In this document: positions 30,049 through 40,031 of the stretch, piece by piece
Layout: the number at the start of each line of letters is the position of its first letter
Numbering within the stretch: position 1 is the stretch's first letter
Assembly: GCA_002753735.1 (NCBI GenBank)
Contig: PEAN01000011.1
Span: 1 to 64,000, forward strand
From: Magnetococcales bacterium DCbin4
GTDB taxonomy: Bacteria; Pseudomonadota; Magnetococcia; Magnetococcales; UBA8363
DNA: 64,000 bases
Direction: 5' to 3'
Translations under genes and position numbers: made by a program
The notes under the pieces: generated by a model
Database searches by the model: none
Told to the model about the DNA's origin: nothing
The model's input: the letters and a program-made list of their open reading frames with translations, nothing else

Positions 30049-31197
30049 CTAACCAAGAACCTCGGAGATAAAGGTAATGGTCATGGTCTGGTTATGCAGC
30101 TTGCAATCGGTCGAAGCAGAGATGGGACTGATTTCGCCGTAGGAATAAAAACCTGTGATCACGGTTCCACCAGCCAGAGCCTGGGCCACCACCTCCACCT
30201 CCTCATCAACATGATCCCCCATGACCAGCTTACGTCCCACACAACTGATCAGTACCGCCAAGCCCGCCCCGCACGACTCCACCATGCGTCGGGTGGTTTT
30301 GGCGGCGGTCTCGGCGCCGTTGACCAGGGCTTCGGTGGATGCGTGCATCAGCCGCAAAAAGCCGTTGGGATCGATATCACCCGCCAGAACCAGGCTGCCG
30401 TCCGCCTCGTTGATGCCTAGAATGGTGCGAATCAATCCAAGTCGCGAGTGATCCCCGTCCAACATTTCAAAGGGGAACAACAGTCCCGAGGCTGGCAGAT
30501 CCTTGGCATAATCACCGAGATAACGTTGATAAACATTCAAGGCCGGTTCCCCATCCAGTTCAAAAAGAAGATTATCCTGGCTGCGGGTGACCCGACGGAC
30601 CGGACCGAACGGCTCCCAGCCCCCATATAATCCGTAGCCGATCCGTACCGCCGCTCCATAAAAACCAATTCCAACAACGCCGGCATTGTCCACGCCATGA
30701 TCATTGAGCACCAGGGTACGCTGGAAGGCACCCCCATCCCCGGCCAATCCGCCAGTAATGACCACTCCAGGAGGCAACGCACGAGTGATGCCTTGAATCA
30801 CAGCACTTCCGTTGACCCCAACCCCCTTGCTCAACAGCAACACCCCCTTGAGATCTGCCGCATTCAAGGCACGTCCGATTTCCGTTCCCGCGGGTTCGGA
30901 ATCCTCCATGGCGAGGATACGTCCACTGGCAACGCGCGGAGGTGACGCCTCGAAACGGATGGCCGTCACCACGCAAGATCCGTCGAACACCTGATTCCCA
31001 GCAATCTCACCAGCCGTGGAACAACCTGCCAGATGGGCCTCAGGAAACGCCTTTCTGAGTAGCGCATGCAAACCCGGATTCGAAAACACCCCCTCGCCCC
31101 CGAACACCAACACCAGATTGGGGGCAATCGCAGCCAATGCGCGTAAATCGTCCGGATCGGGATCACCCCCCTCGAAAATACATTGCAAAATGTTCAC
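30049..31197 (-). CDS. FIST sensory domain protein
   Basis: A 382-residue soluble protein with FIST_N followed by FIST_C. Landmarks are [58 protein letters not shown] and, near the end, [12 protein letters not shown]-type and [12 protein letters not shown] motifs characteristic of the family. FIST domains are predicted small-ligand (possibly amino acid) sensors found next to kinases and chemoreceptors. Here it sits between two kinases, overlapping the upstream kinase by 4 bases, so it may feed a cytoplasmic signal into the same relay. Confidence 0.9.
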   Translation of the reverse strand: MNILQCIFEGGDPDPDDLRALAAIAPNLVLVFGGEGVFSNPGLHALLRKAFPEAHLAGCSTAGEIAGNQVFDGSCVVTAIRFEASPPRVASGRILAMEDSEPAGTEIGRALNAADLKGVLLLSKGVGVNGSAVIQGITRALPPGVVITGGLAGDGGAFQRTLVLNDHGVDNAGVVGIGFYGAAVRIGYGLYGGWEPFGPVRRVTRSQDNLLFELDGEPALNVYQRYLGDYAKDLPASGLLFPFEMLDGDHSRLGLIRTILGINEADGSLVLAGDIDPNGFLRLMHASTEALVNGAETAAKTTRRMVESCGAGLAVLISCVGRKLVMGDHVDEEVEVVAQALAGGTVITGFYSYGEISPISASTDCKLHNQTMTITFISEVLG

Positions 31198-33428
31198 GAT
31201 TTCAACTCTTTTGTTTGATTAAGTAGATGTTCCACCATCTGCTCCGCCTCTTTCAACCGATAGCGACGAATCACCTTACCCAATTCCGCCAATTCCGCAC
31301 GTATTTGATCCGCAGCAATCTGCGCTTCCACCCTTGCCAACAACTCCAAACATGTTTTGGCCTGCCGATCCCGAAGCGGCCTGATCATGGCATTGAGCAA
31401 CACGCAGACCTCCTCCTCCCCTGACGGGAGATCGGACAAATCCCCTGGCCCGGTTCCCACTCCCCGAGGAACGGGCAACCGTTCAGCTTCAACCGCCATG
31501 AGCTCCGTATCCACGTCCTCCTGCTCCTCAGCCTCCCGAAGCTGAACCGTAAACCAGAAATGACTCCCCTGTCCGGGATGGCTTTCCACCCCGAGTTCTC
31601 CACCCAGCAGGGTCACCAGGGAACGACTCAACGCCAACCCCAGCCCCGTCCCTCCATGACGACGGGCAGCCGAGGCATCCCCTTGGGTAAAGCGGTCAAA
31701 CAAATGATCCCTCTGCCCGGGTTCCATTCCCGGTCCACTGTCCTGAACGTCAAAGCGCAGGATGAGTTCGTCTCCGAAGCGTTCGGCCAGACCCACTTCA
31801 ACACGCACCAAACCACGTTCGGTAAATTTCAGGGCATTATCCACCAGATTGAAAAGCACCTGCCGCACCCGTCGTACATCGCCAACCAGGTGCTCCGGAG
31901 TTCCTTCCCTGCACACCCAGGTAAGCGCCAACCCCTTTTCCAAAGCCCGGAGTTCAAAGGGTTGACGAATCTCCTTCCAAACCTCCTCCAACCGAAACTG
32001 AATCGGCTCCAATTCCAACCGGTTGGCCTCGATTCGGGAGAAGTCGAACAGATCATTGATCAGATGCAACAGCGACTTTGCCGAATCGAAAATCCTGCCA
32101 AGCAGTTCACGCTGCCGGGATGTCATTCCGCCACCATGCATCAGCAGTTGACTCATGGCCAGAATGGCATTCATCGGAGTACGCAACTCGTGACTCATGT
32201 TGGCCAGAAAAGCGCTCTTGGCCCGATTCGCACTTTCCGCCTGATCACGGGCTCCGGCCAAATCCCGATAGAGACTCGACAGACGAAAACGCATCCCTTC
32301 CATGGAGAACGCCACCTGACCGATTTCATCCTCGCCAAGAGGGGGAACCGGAGTGGTGAAATCTCCGCCCCCAATTCGACCGCTGACCCGTTGCAGGTGC
32401 CGCAAAGGCTCCACCACCATCCGCTTGAGGGCCATGAGCATCGCCACACCCATGATCACGGTCGCCAGAACCCCTACCAGAATGTTCACCTGTAACAGAT
32501 GCCAGGTCTCCCGGTAGAGTTCCTCCATCGGCAACACCACCGCCACCTGCAACCCGGATTCAAGCGACTGCGCAATGGCCAGATGGGGAGCGCCATGCAA
32601 CTCAATCCTGCTCGGCACATCCTGTTCCCGGCACCCGGAAGGGGCGCAATAAGGTATCGATGCCGGCAGCATGTGTCCCGCCAGGGCGTTCTGGAAGGCA
32701 AAACGGATCGTTCCAAGGCCATCGGCAAACAAAAATCCGCCATCCACACCCACTTTCCGACGCTCCGCCAAAAATTTCAGGAAGGTTGGATACATACCCA
32801 CGGCCAGATAACCACGTGTCCCCCCCTCCCCCCCGACGTGACGTTCCACACGCACCGGCTGGCCGGCCATCACCACCCACGCCCCATTGTCCGGATGAAG
32901 CTCCATCCGATGAACCGGTCCGGAGCGCTGGCTGCTCAAGACGTGAAACCACGGCGTATTCCCCTCCTGCTCCGACTGGTTGGGGAGATCAGAGGTGGTG
33001 ACGCGTGTGTCCTCGAAACCGTCAGGCATCAGCAGGCGCACCTCGAAATAGTCCGGGATCGCCTGTTGGAAACCGGAAAACAATCGGATCAACGTTGGTT
33101 GCAGGAGGGCATATCGTTCTGCCTCGTTGGGGGTATCCAGATATTTTTCCAGGATCTCGGAACGAACGAAGACCTCCAGATGGGAATTGAGCGTCTCCCA
33201 CTGATGGTTGATGACGTCATGGGCCTGATTCAGGGCATTGATCAATTCGACGCGAGCGGCATTCAAACGTGCATCGCGCAGTTCGGTGTAGGCCAGATAG
33301 CCCAGGGTGACAAGCGCCACCAGCAACAGGGAAAGGATCAGCAGTGCCAAACGAACCTGGAGATTTGTGCGCGCGGAAAAGACCCTTCGGCCCAAGCGTC
33401 TCTCAACCATCCCCCCGCCGCCGCTCAC
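31194..33428 (-). CDS. Membrane sensor histidine kinase (Cache-HAMP-HisKA-HATPase)
   Basis: A 744-residue kinase. TM1 ([20 protein letters not shown]) is near residue 30. It is followed by a periplasmic sensor of about 250 residues, probably double-Cache, TM2 ([20 protein letters not shown]), HAMP, HisKA with [20 protein letters not shown] (His413), HATPase ([24 protein letters not shown]) and a helical tail. There is no receiver, so phosphate must pass to the hybrid kinase or the HD-GYP regulator downstream. A GTG start overlaps the upstream stop (GTGA); an ATG at 33408-33410 is the alternative. The upstream gene supplies a possible periplasmic ligand carrier. Confidence 0.88.
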   Translation of the reverse strand: MSGGGGMVERRLGRRVFSARTNLQVRLALLILSLLLVALVTLGYLAYTELRDARLNAARVELINALNQAHDVINHQWETLNSHLEVFVRSEILEKYLDTPNEAERYALLQPTLIRLFSGFQQAIPDYFEVRLLMPDGFEDTRVTTSDLPNQSEQEGNTPWFHVLSSQRSGPVHRMELHPDNGAWVVMAGQPVRVERHVGGEGGTRGYLAVGMYPTFLKFLAERRKVGVDGGFLFADGLGTIRFAFQNALAGHMLPASIPYCAPSGCREQDVPSRIELHGAPHLAIAQSLESGLQVAVVLPMEELYRETWHLLQVNILVGVLATVIMGVAMLMALKRMVVEPLRHLQRVSGRIGGGDFTTPVPPLGEDEIGQVAFSMEGMRFRLSSLYRDLAGARDQAESANRAKSAFLANMSHELRTPMNAILAMSQLLMHGGGMTSRQRELLGRIFDSAKSLLHLINDLFDFSRIEANRLELEPIQFRLEEVWKEIRQPFELRALEKGLALTWVCREGTPEHLVGDVRRVRQVLFNLVDNALKFTERGLVRVEVGLAERFGDELILRFDVQDSGPGMEPGQRDHLFDRFTQGDASAARRHGGTGLGLALSRSLVTLLGGELGVESHPGQGSHFWFTVQLREAEEQEDVDTELMAVEAERLPVPRGVGTGPGDLSDLPSGEEEVCVLLNAMIRPLRDRQAKTCLELLARVEAQIAADQIRAELAELGKVIRRYRLKEAEQMVEHLLNQTKELKS

Positions 33429-34498
33429 TTCAACAACCGCGCCATGATGTCATTGATCCGCCTTTGCGCACGAGCCGCGACTGGACGCACCATTTCTGAT
33501 CGACGCAACTCTTCTTCGGAAGGAAACACGATCGGATCCTCCCGATAGGCAATCGAGGTCAGGGGCAACGCTTCGTGGTTCGGGGAGGCGAAATGAAGGG
33601 ATTCGGCATTACGGGCGGCGATGACCGGATCGAGCAGCAGATGTTCCAGAAACGCCACCGCCAGTTCCCGTCCGGACTGTCGGCCCCCCAGGGCAAGATC
33701 ATCCAACCACAACAGGCTCCCTTCCCGGGGCTGGACGTAGTGGATCTGCGGATGAAATTCACGCAATTTCAGGGCATCGCCATTGAACACCATGGCCATC
33801 CACACCTCACCCGTCACCAGCGGGGAAGCGGGGCTGAGATCGATGTAACGATAGTTCCTGACAAAAGGTTTTTGGGCCATGAGCAGCGCTTCGGCCCCGG
33901 CAAGCGCGGATTCCTCCTCGGCATTGACCGAATGGCCAAGTGCCATGAGCGCCAGACCCACCATTTCCCGTGCCGAGTCCATGGCCTGAATCCTCCCCCG
34001 GAGCGCCGCCCCTGGACGAAAGAAATCCATCCATCCCGTCGGCGCGGCAGCCAGTTTATCCGCACGCCAAGCCAGACCCACGTTGCCCCAGAAGTAGGGA
34101 AGTCCCAACCATTTCCCCGTCTCATCGGGTTCAGAAAGCCAGCGCCGGTCCAAACGATCCAAATGTTGCAGACGTGCCGGCTCCAATGGCGTCAGCCACT
34201 TCCGACGGGCATAGGCAGCCAGATTGAGCCGGTTGACCACGACGAGATCGAAGGCATCGGCCCCTTTCTTCAACAGCAGTTGATCCCGCTGCTGTTCGCT
34301 GTCATAAGGGATCTGTCGGATCGTCACCCCATGACGTTCCTCAAAATCGCGAACCACCCCGGCATCGAGGTATTCCGGCCAGATCAGAACGGTCAATTCG
34401 CCGCTTTTGGCCGGCGAAGTCCAACCGGCAAACGGTATCGACAGAGGGGCTGCCAGCAAGGCGGCTCCAACCGCCAGGATGGTGCGACGATGAAACAT
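33425..34498 (-). CDS. PotD/PotF-like periplasmic binding protein
   Basis: A 357-residue exported protein of the spermidine/putrescine-binding class: [57 protein letters not shown] and [18 protein letters not shown]. The signal is [20 protein letters not shown]; the RR pair leaves Tat export possible. The ATG at 34496-34498 is preceded directly by GGAGGAAGGA. No permease or ATPase genes are nearby. Instead a membrane kinase follows with a 4-base overlap, so the protein is more likely a ligand-presenting co-receptor than a transport component. Polyamine binding is a family-based guess. Confidence 0.85.
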   Translation of the reverse strand: MFHRRTILAVGAALLAAPLSIPFAGWTSPAKSGELTVLIWPEYLDAGVVRDFEERHGVTIRQIPYDSEQQRDQLLLKKGADAFDLVVVNRLNLAAYARRKWLTPLEPARLQHLDRLDRRWLSEPDETGKWLGLPYFWGNVGLAWRADKLAAAPTGWMDFFRPGAALRGRIQAMDSAREMVGLALMALGHSVNAEEESALAGAEALLMAQKPFVRNYRYIDLSPASPLVTGEVWMAMVFNGDALKLREFHPQIHYVQPREGSLLWLDDLALGGRQSGRELAVAFLEHLLLDPVIAARNAESLHFASPNHEALPLTSIAYREDPIVFPSEEELRRSEMVRPVAARAQRRINDIMARLLK

Positions 34499-34703
34499 TC
34501 CTTCCTCCGGAACCAATCGGGCATGATGACGCTCTGCTGGCCGTTTCACGCAGCCATTTACCTGGATTCGAGTTTACACCAGGCATCCTGCAATCGCCAT
34601 CACGAATCTTAACCCCGCCCCGCCCGGGACGCATCGTTCTCAAGTGCCATTTCAGCACAGAACAGGTTGCATCAACAGACAACGTTCCAGGAAATTTTTG
34701 GCG

Positions 34704-35152
34704 CATCTAGCGTTAAATGCGGGTAAACACATTATTTCACTGCAATATGATGATTTTAAATTAATTATTGAAAGAAAAAAGGAGCTTAAGGGATTGCCAC
34801 CAGGACTTTGATTTTGTTTTTCACGCGCCATTTCACCCAAAGCAAGAGTTCCGCGTGGTTTTTGCGGGAATCTTGCTTGAGGCAGTAGCCCTGGTCCCGG
34901 CTTTTTCGCGGTTTTTGCGAAAAGGCCGGGACACATTGCAGAGGGTAAGGCATAACCACATGCAATGCGTTTGCCTTTCTTCGCTTTAAAGCGCGAAGAA
35001 AGGCAAACCAAGGCGCGCGCCTACGCGATCTTCCCGCAAAAATCACGCGGGAAGATCGTTTCGGTTGAAATGGCGCGTGAAAAACAAAATCAAAGTCAAA
35101 ATCAAAGTCCTGAGGGCAATCCCCCAGAGCCTTTTTTTCTTTCAATGATTTT
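34704..35152. repeat. Large nested-hairpin inverted-repeat element
   Basis: The outer arms 34763-34834 and 35067-35150 are imperfect inverted repeats, running from AATTATTGAAAGAAAAAA to CGCGCCATTTC. The right arm has an extra 12-base AAAATCAAAGTC copy. Between them lie four near-perfect hairpins: 34840-34879 (AAGCAAGA stem), 34894-34932 (GTCCCGGC), 34969-35008 (GTTTGCCTTTCTTCGC) and 35026-35058 (CGATCTTCCCGC), plus the palindrome AGGCGCGCGCCT at 35011-35022. The left flank 34704-34796 matches the 25295-25391 element in inverted orientation. The rest of the gap on either side (34499-34703 and 35153-35250) shows no gene. Confidence 0.75.
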
Positions 35153-35250
35153 TTGATGATGGCCTGTTGGGGCAAAGTCAACTGCGAAACAAAACGGACT
35201 GGAACCCTTATTCCAACGGGTCACATTACCAATCATTGGACGAAGTAAAG

Positions 35251-35925
35251 TCAATCATTTTCTGATGCGTGGACCAGCTGCGCCACAGGCTTGAAGGTGC
35301 GACGGTGATACGGGGTCAGGCCCCGTTGGATCAATGCCTGACGATGCGCCAACGTCGGATATCCCATGTTGCGCTCCCAGCCATATCCCGGATATTCAAC
35401 CGCCAGCGCCCGCATCAAACGATCACGGACTTCCTTGGCAATGATGGAAGCAGCCGCAATGCTGGCCGATATCCGATCCCCACCCGTCAATGCCCTGGCA
35501 GGGATCACACACCCCGCAAGCAGATCACGCCCATCGATCAACAAAAAAGAAGGCGGTTGCGCCAACGCCGCCACCGCCCGCTCCATCGCCAGAAGACTTG
35601 CACGGCGTATGTTGATGCGGTCGATTTCGGCAACGTCAGCCTGCCCCACACCCACTGCCACGGCAACCCGACGAACCTGTTCTTCCAAGCGTCCCCGCTG
35701 TTCGGGAGAGAGCCGTTTTGAATCATCCAACTCTGGCAACGCCGATGCCAAAGTTAAATTTTGCGGCAAAATCACCGCCGCCGCCACGACCGGACCCGCC
35801 AGGGGACCACGCCCCACCTCGTCCACACCACACACATGGAGGTGGCCATCCTGCCAAAGATTCCGCTCAACCGCAAAATCGGGTCTTCCGCGCACCATCC
35901 GGGTCTGAGGGGTGTGGTCCTCCAT
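35251..35925 (-). CDS. rnhB: Ribonuclease HII
   Basis: A 224-residue cytoplasmic enzyme that cuts RNA in RNA/DNA hybrids, including at single embedded ribonucleotides. It has VCGVDEVGRGPLAGPVVAAA (catalytic Asp-Glu), ELDDSKRLSPEQR, LIDGRDL and SIAAASIIAKEVRD (catalytic Asp), and the C-terminal YPGYGWERNMGYPT. Its length is normal. The starts at 35923-35925 and at the GTG/ATG a few codons later are both possible. It is the last gene of the ffh-rpsP-trmD-rplS-rnhB cluster, 23 bases after rplS. Confidence 0.95.
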   Translation of the reverse strand: MEDHTPQTRMVRGRPDFAVERNLWQDGHLHVCGVDEVGRGPLAGPVVAAAVILPQNLTLASALPELDDSKRLSPEQRGRLEEQVRRVAVAVGVGQADVAEIDRINIRRASLLAMERAVAALAQPPSFLLIDGRDLLAGCVIPARALTGGDRISASIAAASIIAKEVRDRLMRALAVEYPGYGWERNMGYPTLAHRQALIQRGLTPYHRRTFKPVAQLVHASEND

Positions 35926-35948
35926 GCAGCCGCAATCGTCCCCCGAAA

Positions 35949-36296
35949 CTACCAGTCGCGTTTTTCCCGAATGCGGGTCGCCTTACCGGTACGATCACGC
36001 AAATAATACAACTTGGCGCGACGCACATCCCCCTGGCGAACCCGTTCAATCTTGGCCAGCCGGGGCGAATGCAGCGGAAACACCCGCTCGACCCCCTCAC
36101 CAAAGGAAACCTTGCGCACCGTAAAGGTGGAGTTGAAACCGGCATTGTGCCGACCAATACACACCCCTTCAAAAATTTGAATCCGCTCCCGTCCCCCTTC
36201 GGCAACCTTCACATGCACACGCAAGGTATCCCCGGCACGAAACGGTGGGGCACTGTTTCTGATTTGAGCTTGTTCGAATTTCATCAATTCATTCAT
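35949..36296 (-). CDS. rplS: 50S ribosomal protein L19
   Basis: 115 residues from ATG 36294-36296; the frame is open upstream to a GTG at 36314. Typical L19 sequence: [57 protein letters not shown] and [20 protein letters not shown]. It is a large-subunit protein at the 30S-50S interface. It lies between trmD and rnhB as in many Proteobacteria. Confidence 0.96.
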   Translation of the reverse strand: MNELMKFEQAQIRNSAPPFRAGDTLRVHVKVAEGGRERIQIFEGVCIGRHNAGFNSTFTVRKVSFGEGVERVFPLHSPRLAKIERVRQGDVRRAKLYYLRDRTGKATRIREKRDW

Positions 36297-36414
36297 GACG
36301 ACCTGTCCCGCCACTGCCGACCGTTGATCCCATTCGCATCACACCATGAAAAGAAGAATCGGCACCACTTTTCATTTCGGTATTCGATGCTGCGTCCATT
36401 CCGTTGCATCCGTC

Positions 36415-37197
36415 TTAATCAAGGAACTGCCGTTCTTCCAAAGACAACCGTTCCATATCCTGCTTCAAAGCATCCACCAAACGACGTTCTTCCCGGGTCA
36501 ACCGGGCCGATGCCAACAAATCGGGCCGACGGATCCAGGTATGCAACCATGCCTGACGTCGACGCCAACGCTCGATGGCACCGTGATTGCCGGACAACAG
36601 CACCTCCGGCACCGCCAAAACTTCCGCCCCACCCGCCACCCGCCAGGAGGCGGGACGGGTATAATGAGGATGGTCGAGCATTCCCTGGAAGAACGAATCA
36701 TTGCGGAAACTTTCCGCATCACCCAACACCCCGGGAACCAGACGCGCCACCGCATCCACCACCGCCATGGCCGCCACCTCGCCCCCCGTCAGGACAAAAT
36801 CACCCAGAGAGATTTCTTCATCCACATACTGTGCAACAAACCGATCATCCACCCCTTCATAATGACCACACAACAAAATCACATGGCCACATCCACTCAA
36901 ACGAATCGCATCCGCCTGACAAAACCGGCCCCCTTTGGGTGACAAGTAGACGACATGGGCCTCACGCCATTGATCAATGCCCAACAGCGCCCGTTCCAGC
37001 ACATCCGCCTTGATCACCATCCCCGGCCCCCCACCAAACGGGGTATCATCCACCGTCCGATGCCGATCCCGGGCATGATCGCGCAAAGCGATCAAGGCGA
37101 TCTCCAAAAGGTTGTTCCTGACTGCCCGCCCCAGAATGGAATGACCGACGACTCCGGGAAACATCTCCGGAAACAGGGTGATGATACTGAAGCGCAT
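36415..37197 (-). CDS. trmD: tRNA (guanine-37-N1)-methyltransferase
   Basis: A 260-residue SPOUT-class enzyme that methylates G37 beside the anticodon using S-adenosylmethionine. Landmarks are MRFSIITLFPEMFPG, DDTPFGGGPGMV, VYLSPKGGRF, LLCGHYEGVDDRF (the trefoil-knot region), EISLGDFVLTGGE and ARLVPGVLG. The start is the ATG at 37195-37197, with GGGGGGCGGTG upstream. Only 58 bases separate it from the rpsP stop, so rimM, which usually sits between them, is absent here. Confidence 0.96.
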   Translation of the reverse strand: MRFSIITLFPEMFPGVVGHSILGRAVRNNLLEIALIALRDHARDRHRTVDDTPFGGGPGMVIKADVLERALLGIDQWREAHVVYLSPKGGRFCQADAIRLSGCGHVILLCGHYEGVDDRFVAQYVDEEISLGDFVLTGGEVAAMAVVDAVARLVPGVLGDAESFRNDSFFQGMLDHPHYTRPASWRVAGGAEVLAVPEVLLSGNHGAIERWRRRQAWLHTWIRRPDLLASARLTREERRLVDALKQDMERLSLEERQFLD

Positions 37198-37255
37198 CAC
37201 CGCCCCCCCATCGACCATCCCATAATCATGTCGGAGTCCAAGATTCGGACGCGCT

Positions 37256-37501
37256 TCAGGCCGATGGCTCTTTGCTCTTCAACAATTTGGCCAGGGGATC
37301 CGAAGGTTGGGCACCCATGCCGATCCAATGGTTGACCCGATCCATATTCAAGTTGAGTCCGTCTGTCTCCAAACGAGGATCATACGTCCCCAGCTTTTCC
37401 AAAAACCGACCATCCCGAGGCATCCGGGAATCAGCTGCCACCACCGCATAAAAAGGCTTCTTCTTGGAACCCCGACGTTGCATCCGAATACGTACCGCCA
37501 T
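37256..37501 (-). CDS. rpsP: 30S ribosomal protein S16
   Basis: 81 residues starting MAVRIRMQRRGSKKKPFYAV, then VAADSRMPRDGRFLEKLGTY, which is standard S16. The ATG at 37499-37501 has GAGAGG upstream; another ATG four codons earlier lies too close to that site. It follows ffh by about 120 bases and precedes trmD. Confidence 0.96.
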   Translation of the reverse strand: MAVRIRMQRRGSKKKPFYAVVAADSRMPRDGRFLEKLGTYDPRLETDGLNLNMDRVNHWIGMGAQPSDPLAKLLKSKEPSA

Positions 37502-37619
37502 GTGATCAATCATCCTCTCGATAAGACCGGCACCTTTGTGAAGAGCGCACGGTTGCCAACGAAATCATTCAAGATACAAAAACGCCGCATTATGTTGATC
37601 GCGACACCGGAAGTCAAGT

Positions 37620-39008
37620 TTATCTTTTTGGTCCCATCCCCTTCAACCCTCCCAAAGCGCCCAGATTCAATCCTTTGGGCAATCCCATGCGCCCCAATCC
37701 GCCCTTGGCCCCCATCTTGCCGAAACGTTTCATCATTTTCTGCATCTCAGCGAATTGTTTCAGCAACCGGTTGATTTCCTGCACGCTGGTTCCCGAACCA
37801 TTCGCCACCCGCCGCTTGCGCGATGCATTGAGAATTTGATGTTTTCTGCGCTCCTGCGGCGTCATCGACAATACGATGGCCTCAATTCTCTTCAGCGAAC
37901 CATCATCGCCTTCCATTTCCTTACCCTTCATCGCCTGCTTCAAACCGGGAATCATCGCCATCAGATCACTCAAGGGTCCCATTTTTTTGATCTGCTGCAA
38001 CTGCACCAGGAAATCTTCCAGGGTAAACGATGAAGAGATGATTTTCTCCTGTAATTTCATCGTTTCCAGCAGATCAACCTTTTCCATGGCCGTCTCCACC
38101 AGACTGACCACGTCCCCCATCCCCAGAATACGCGAAGCCACCCGATCGGGATGAAAGGGTTCCAACCCCGACAGCCGCTCACCGGTCCCCAAAAATTTGA
38201 TCGGTTTGCCCGTGACATGGCGAATGGACAACGCCGCCCCACCCCGGGCATCACCGTCGGTTTTGGAAAGGACGACCCCGGTGATGTTCAACCGTTCATC
38301 AAACCCCCGGGCCACCCCCACCGCATCCTGACCCGTCATTGCATCCGCCACCAACAGGATTTCCAATGGGTCAACCAGATTTTTAATCTCTTCCAATTCC
38401 TGCATCAGGTCATCATCGATATGCAGACGACCCGCAGTATCCAGGAATAAAAGGTCATATCCCCCCGACCGGGCCGCCTCCAGGGCTTGGCGGGCGAGAT
38501 CGCGAGGATCGGCATCCTTTCGGCCGGCAACGACCTCCACCCCCGCTTCCTTTCCCACCGTGGCCAATTGATCCATGGCGGCAGGCCGATACACGTCCAG
38601 GGAGGCGAGCAGACACCGTTTCTGGTGGCGTTCCAACATTCTTTTGGCCAGTTTGCCCGTGGTGGTGGTCTTTCCCGACCCCTGAAGGCCCACCATCATC
38701 ACGACCACCGGCGGTTGCGCCGCCAGATTCAGTTGTTCATTGCGTTCACCCATGATGCCGACCAGGGCATCATGGACCACCTTGATGACCTGCTGTCCCG
38801 GCGTCAGCGATTTCATCACCTTCTGCCCCGTCGCCTCTGCCCGGACCTGGTTGATGAACTCCTTGACCACCGTCAGGTGAACGTCGGCCTCCAACAAGGC
38901 CCGACGTACCTCACGCAAGGCATCCTCCATGTTTTTCTCACTCAGCGTCCCCTGACCTTTCAACGTTTTGAAAATGTGATCGAGTCGGTCGGAAAGTGTA
39001 TCGAACAT
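37620..39008 (-). CDS. ffh: Signal recognition particle GTPase Ffh
   Basis: A 462-residue protein of normal length. The N domain covers about 1-90, followed by the G domain with GLQGSGKTTTTGKLA, VDTYRPAA-type VYRPAAMDQL, FLDTAGRLHIDDDLM, LSKTDGDARGGAALS and GTGERLSGLEPF. The Met-rich M domain from about residue 325 binds 4.5S RNA and signal sequences. With FtsY and 4.5S RNA it targets inner-membrane proteins co-translationally. GGAGG lies 7 bases before the ATG. It heads the rpsP-trmD-rplS-rnhB cluster. Confidence 0.97.
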   Translation of the reverse strand: MFDTLSDRLDHIFKTLKGQGTLSEKNMEDALREVRRALLEADVHLTVVKEFINQVRAEATGQKVMKSLTPGQQVIKVVHDALVGIMGERNEQLNLAAQPPVVVMMVGLQGSGKTTTTGKLAKRMLERHQKRCLLASLDVYRPAAMDQLATVGKEAGVEVVAGRKDADPRDLARQALEAARSGGYDLLFLDTAGRLHIDDDLMQELEEIKNLVDPLEILLVADAMTGQDAVGVARGFDERLNITGVVLSKTDGDARGGAALSIRHVTGKPIKFLGTGERLSGLEPFHPDRVASRILGMGDVVSLVETAMEKVDLLETMKLQEKIISSSFTLEDFLVQLQQIKKMGPLSDLMAMIPGLKQAMKGKEMEGDDGSLKRIEAIVLSMTPQERRKHQILNASRKRRVANGSGTSVQEINRLLKQFAEMQKMMKRFGKMGAKGGLGRMGLPKGLNLGALGGLKGMGPKR

Positions 39009-39080
39009 GCCAGTTCCTCCATCGGAGAAGATTCAGTCGCCTGCGCCGGTCAAACTCATTGGAAGACCGCCAAAGTGTCC

Positions 39081-39929
39081 TCAGTCCATCGTCGTCGGCA
39101 GGTCCAATACCCGCCACTCCGCAATCGAACCGTCATAAAGTCGCACCTTTTCGTAACCAAGGTGCAACATCAGCAACCATGTATGCGCCGCACGATGCGC
39201 CGTTTCACAATACAGGATGATTTCTCTGCCAGGATCGGAAATCCCCAGTTCGGCCAGTTGCCCCTTGATTTCCGGCAAGGCTTTCAACCGGAGATCCCTG
39301 GGACCCGCCAGACTGTCGGTCCAATCAAAGTGGACCGCACCACGAATATGTCCCCGCGGTCCCCGGACCGTCATTCCCTGATATTCCTTGGCCGAACGGG
39401 TATCCACCAGGATCGCCTCCCGTCGCCCCTCGGCGACGGCCAATACCTCCTCATGTTCCACCAGCCAACGTCCATCCAATCGCCATTGGAACACCGCCTC
39501 CAGAACCTGCACCGCCCCCGATTCCATCGGACGATTCCGGGCATGCCAGTCCGGCAACCCACCATCAAGAACCGCCTTGAATCCGGTATGCCCCACAGTC
39601 GCCAACGTCCACAAGAACCGGGCCGCATCCAGCCCGCCCGTCAAATCATAGGCAACCACCGGAGTCTCGTTGCCAATCCCCAGGCGGCCGAACTCCCGTG
39701 CCAGATCGGCAGGATCGGCCATGACCCCGGGGACCTCGTTGCGCTTGGTCACCAGTTTGCCGTAGGACAGTTGCACCGCACCGGGAATATGAAACTGGTG
39801 ATAATATTTTTCACCATCCAATTGTACGATGCGCAGATCGGTATTCTTCAGCCTGGACGCCAACCACTCGGGCTGCACGAAACACATCGATGAGGGGTCT
39901 TGATCCTGGATTCCATTCGAAGCATTCAT
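39081..39929 (-). CDS. Sulfurtransferase, tandem rhodanese domains
   Basis: A 282-residue protein with two rhodanese modules: an inactive N-terminal one (FVQPEWLASRLKNTDLRIVQ, IPGAVQLSYGK) and an active C-terminal one with the RGPRGHIRGAVHFDWTDSL turn and active Cys241 in ILYCETAHRAAHTW. The family transfers sulfane sulfur from thiosulfate or 3-mercaptopyruvate to thiophilic acceptors. The active loop CETAHRA differs from CRxGx(R/T) of classical rhodaneses, so substrate preference is open. There is no signal peptide, so it is cytoplasmic. Confidence 0.9.
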   Translation of the reverse strand: MNASNGIQDQDPSSMCFVQPEWLASRLKNTDLRIVQLDGEKYYHQFHIPGAVQLSYGKLVTKRNEVPGVMADPADLAREFGRLGIGNETPVVAYDLTGGLDAARFLWTLATVGHTGFKAVLDGGLPDWHARNRPMESGAVQVLEAVFQWRLDGRWLVEHEEVLAVAEGRREAILVDTRSAKEYQGMTVRGPRGHIRGAVHFDWTDSLAGPRDLRLKALPEIKGQLAELGISDPGREIILYCETAHRAAHTWLLMLHLGYEKVRLYDGSIAEWRVLDLPTTMD

Positions 39930-40031
39930 TAAAGTTCCATATTGGTTTGGTCGTGGAGATCGTCACCGATTGCGATCGATGGGCATGGGTACACCCCGCC
40001 CGTCACGACCGTGATCGGTGGCACGTTCAAT

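Noticed and set aside
34786-35181. Long open frames on both strands inside the nested-hairpin element
   Set aside because: The inverted repeats leave both strands free of stops; the translations are low in complexity (DFDFDF) and carry no start signals.
35718-37013. Plus-strand 431-residue frame opposite rnhB-rplS-trmD
   Set aside because: A shadow of three firmly identified genes; its Pro/His-rich composition is typical of antisense frames in GC-rich DNA.
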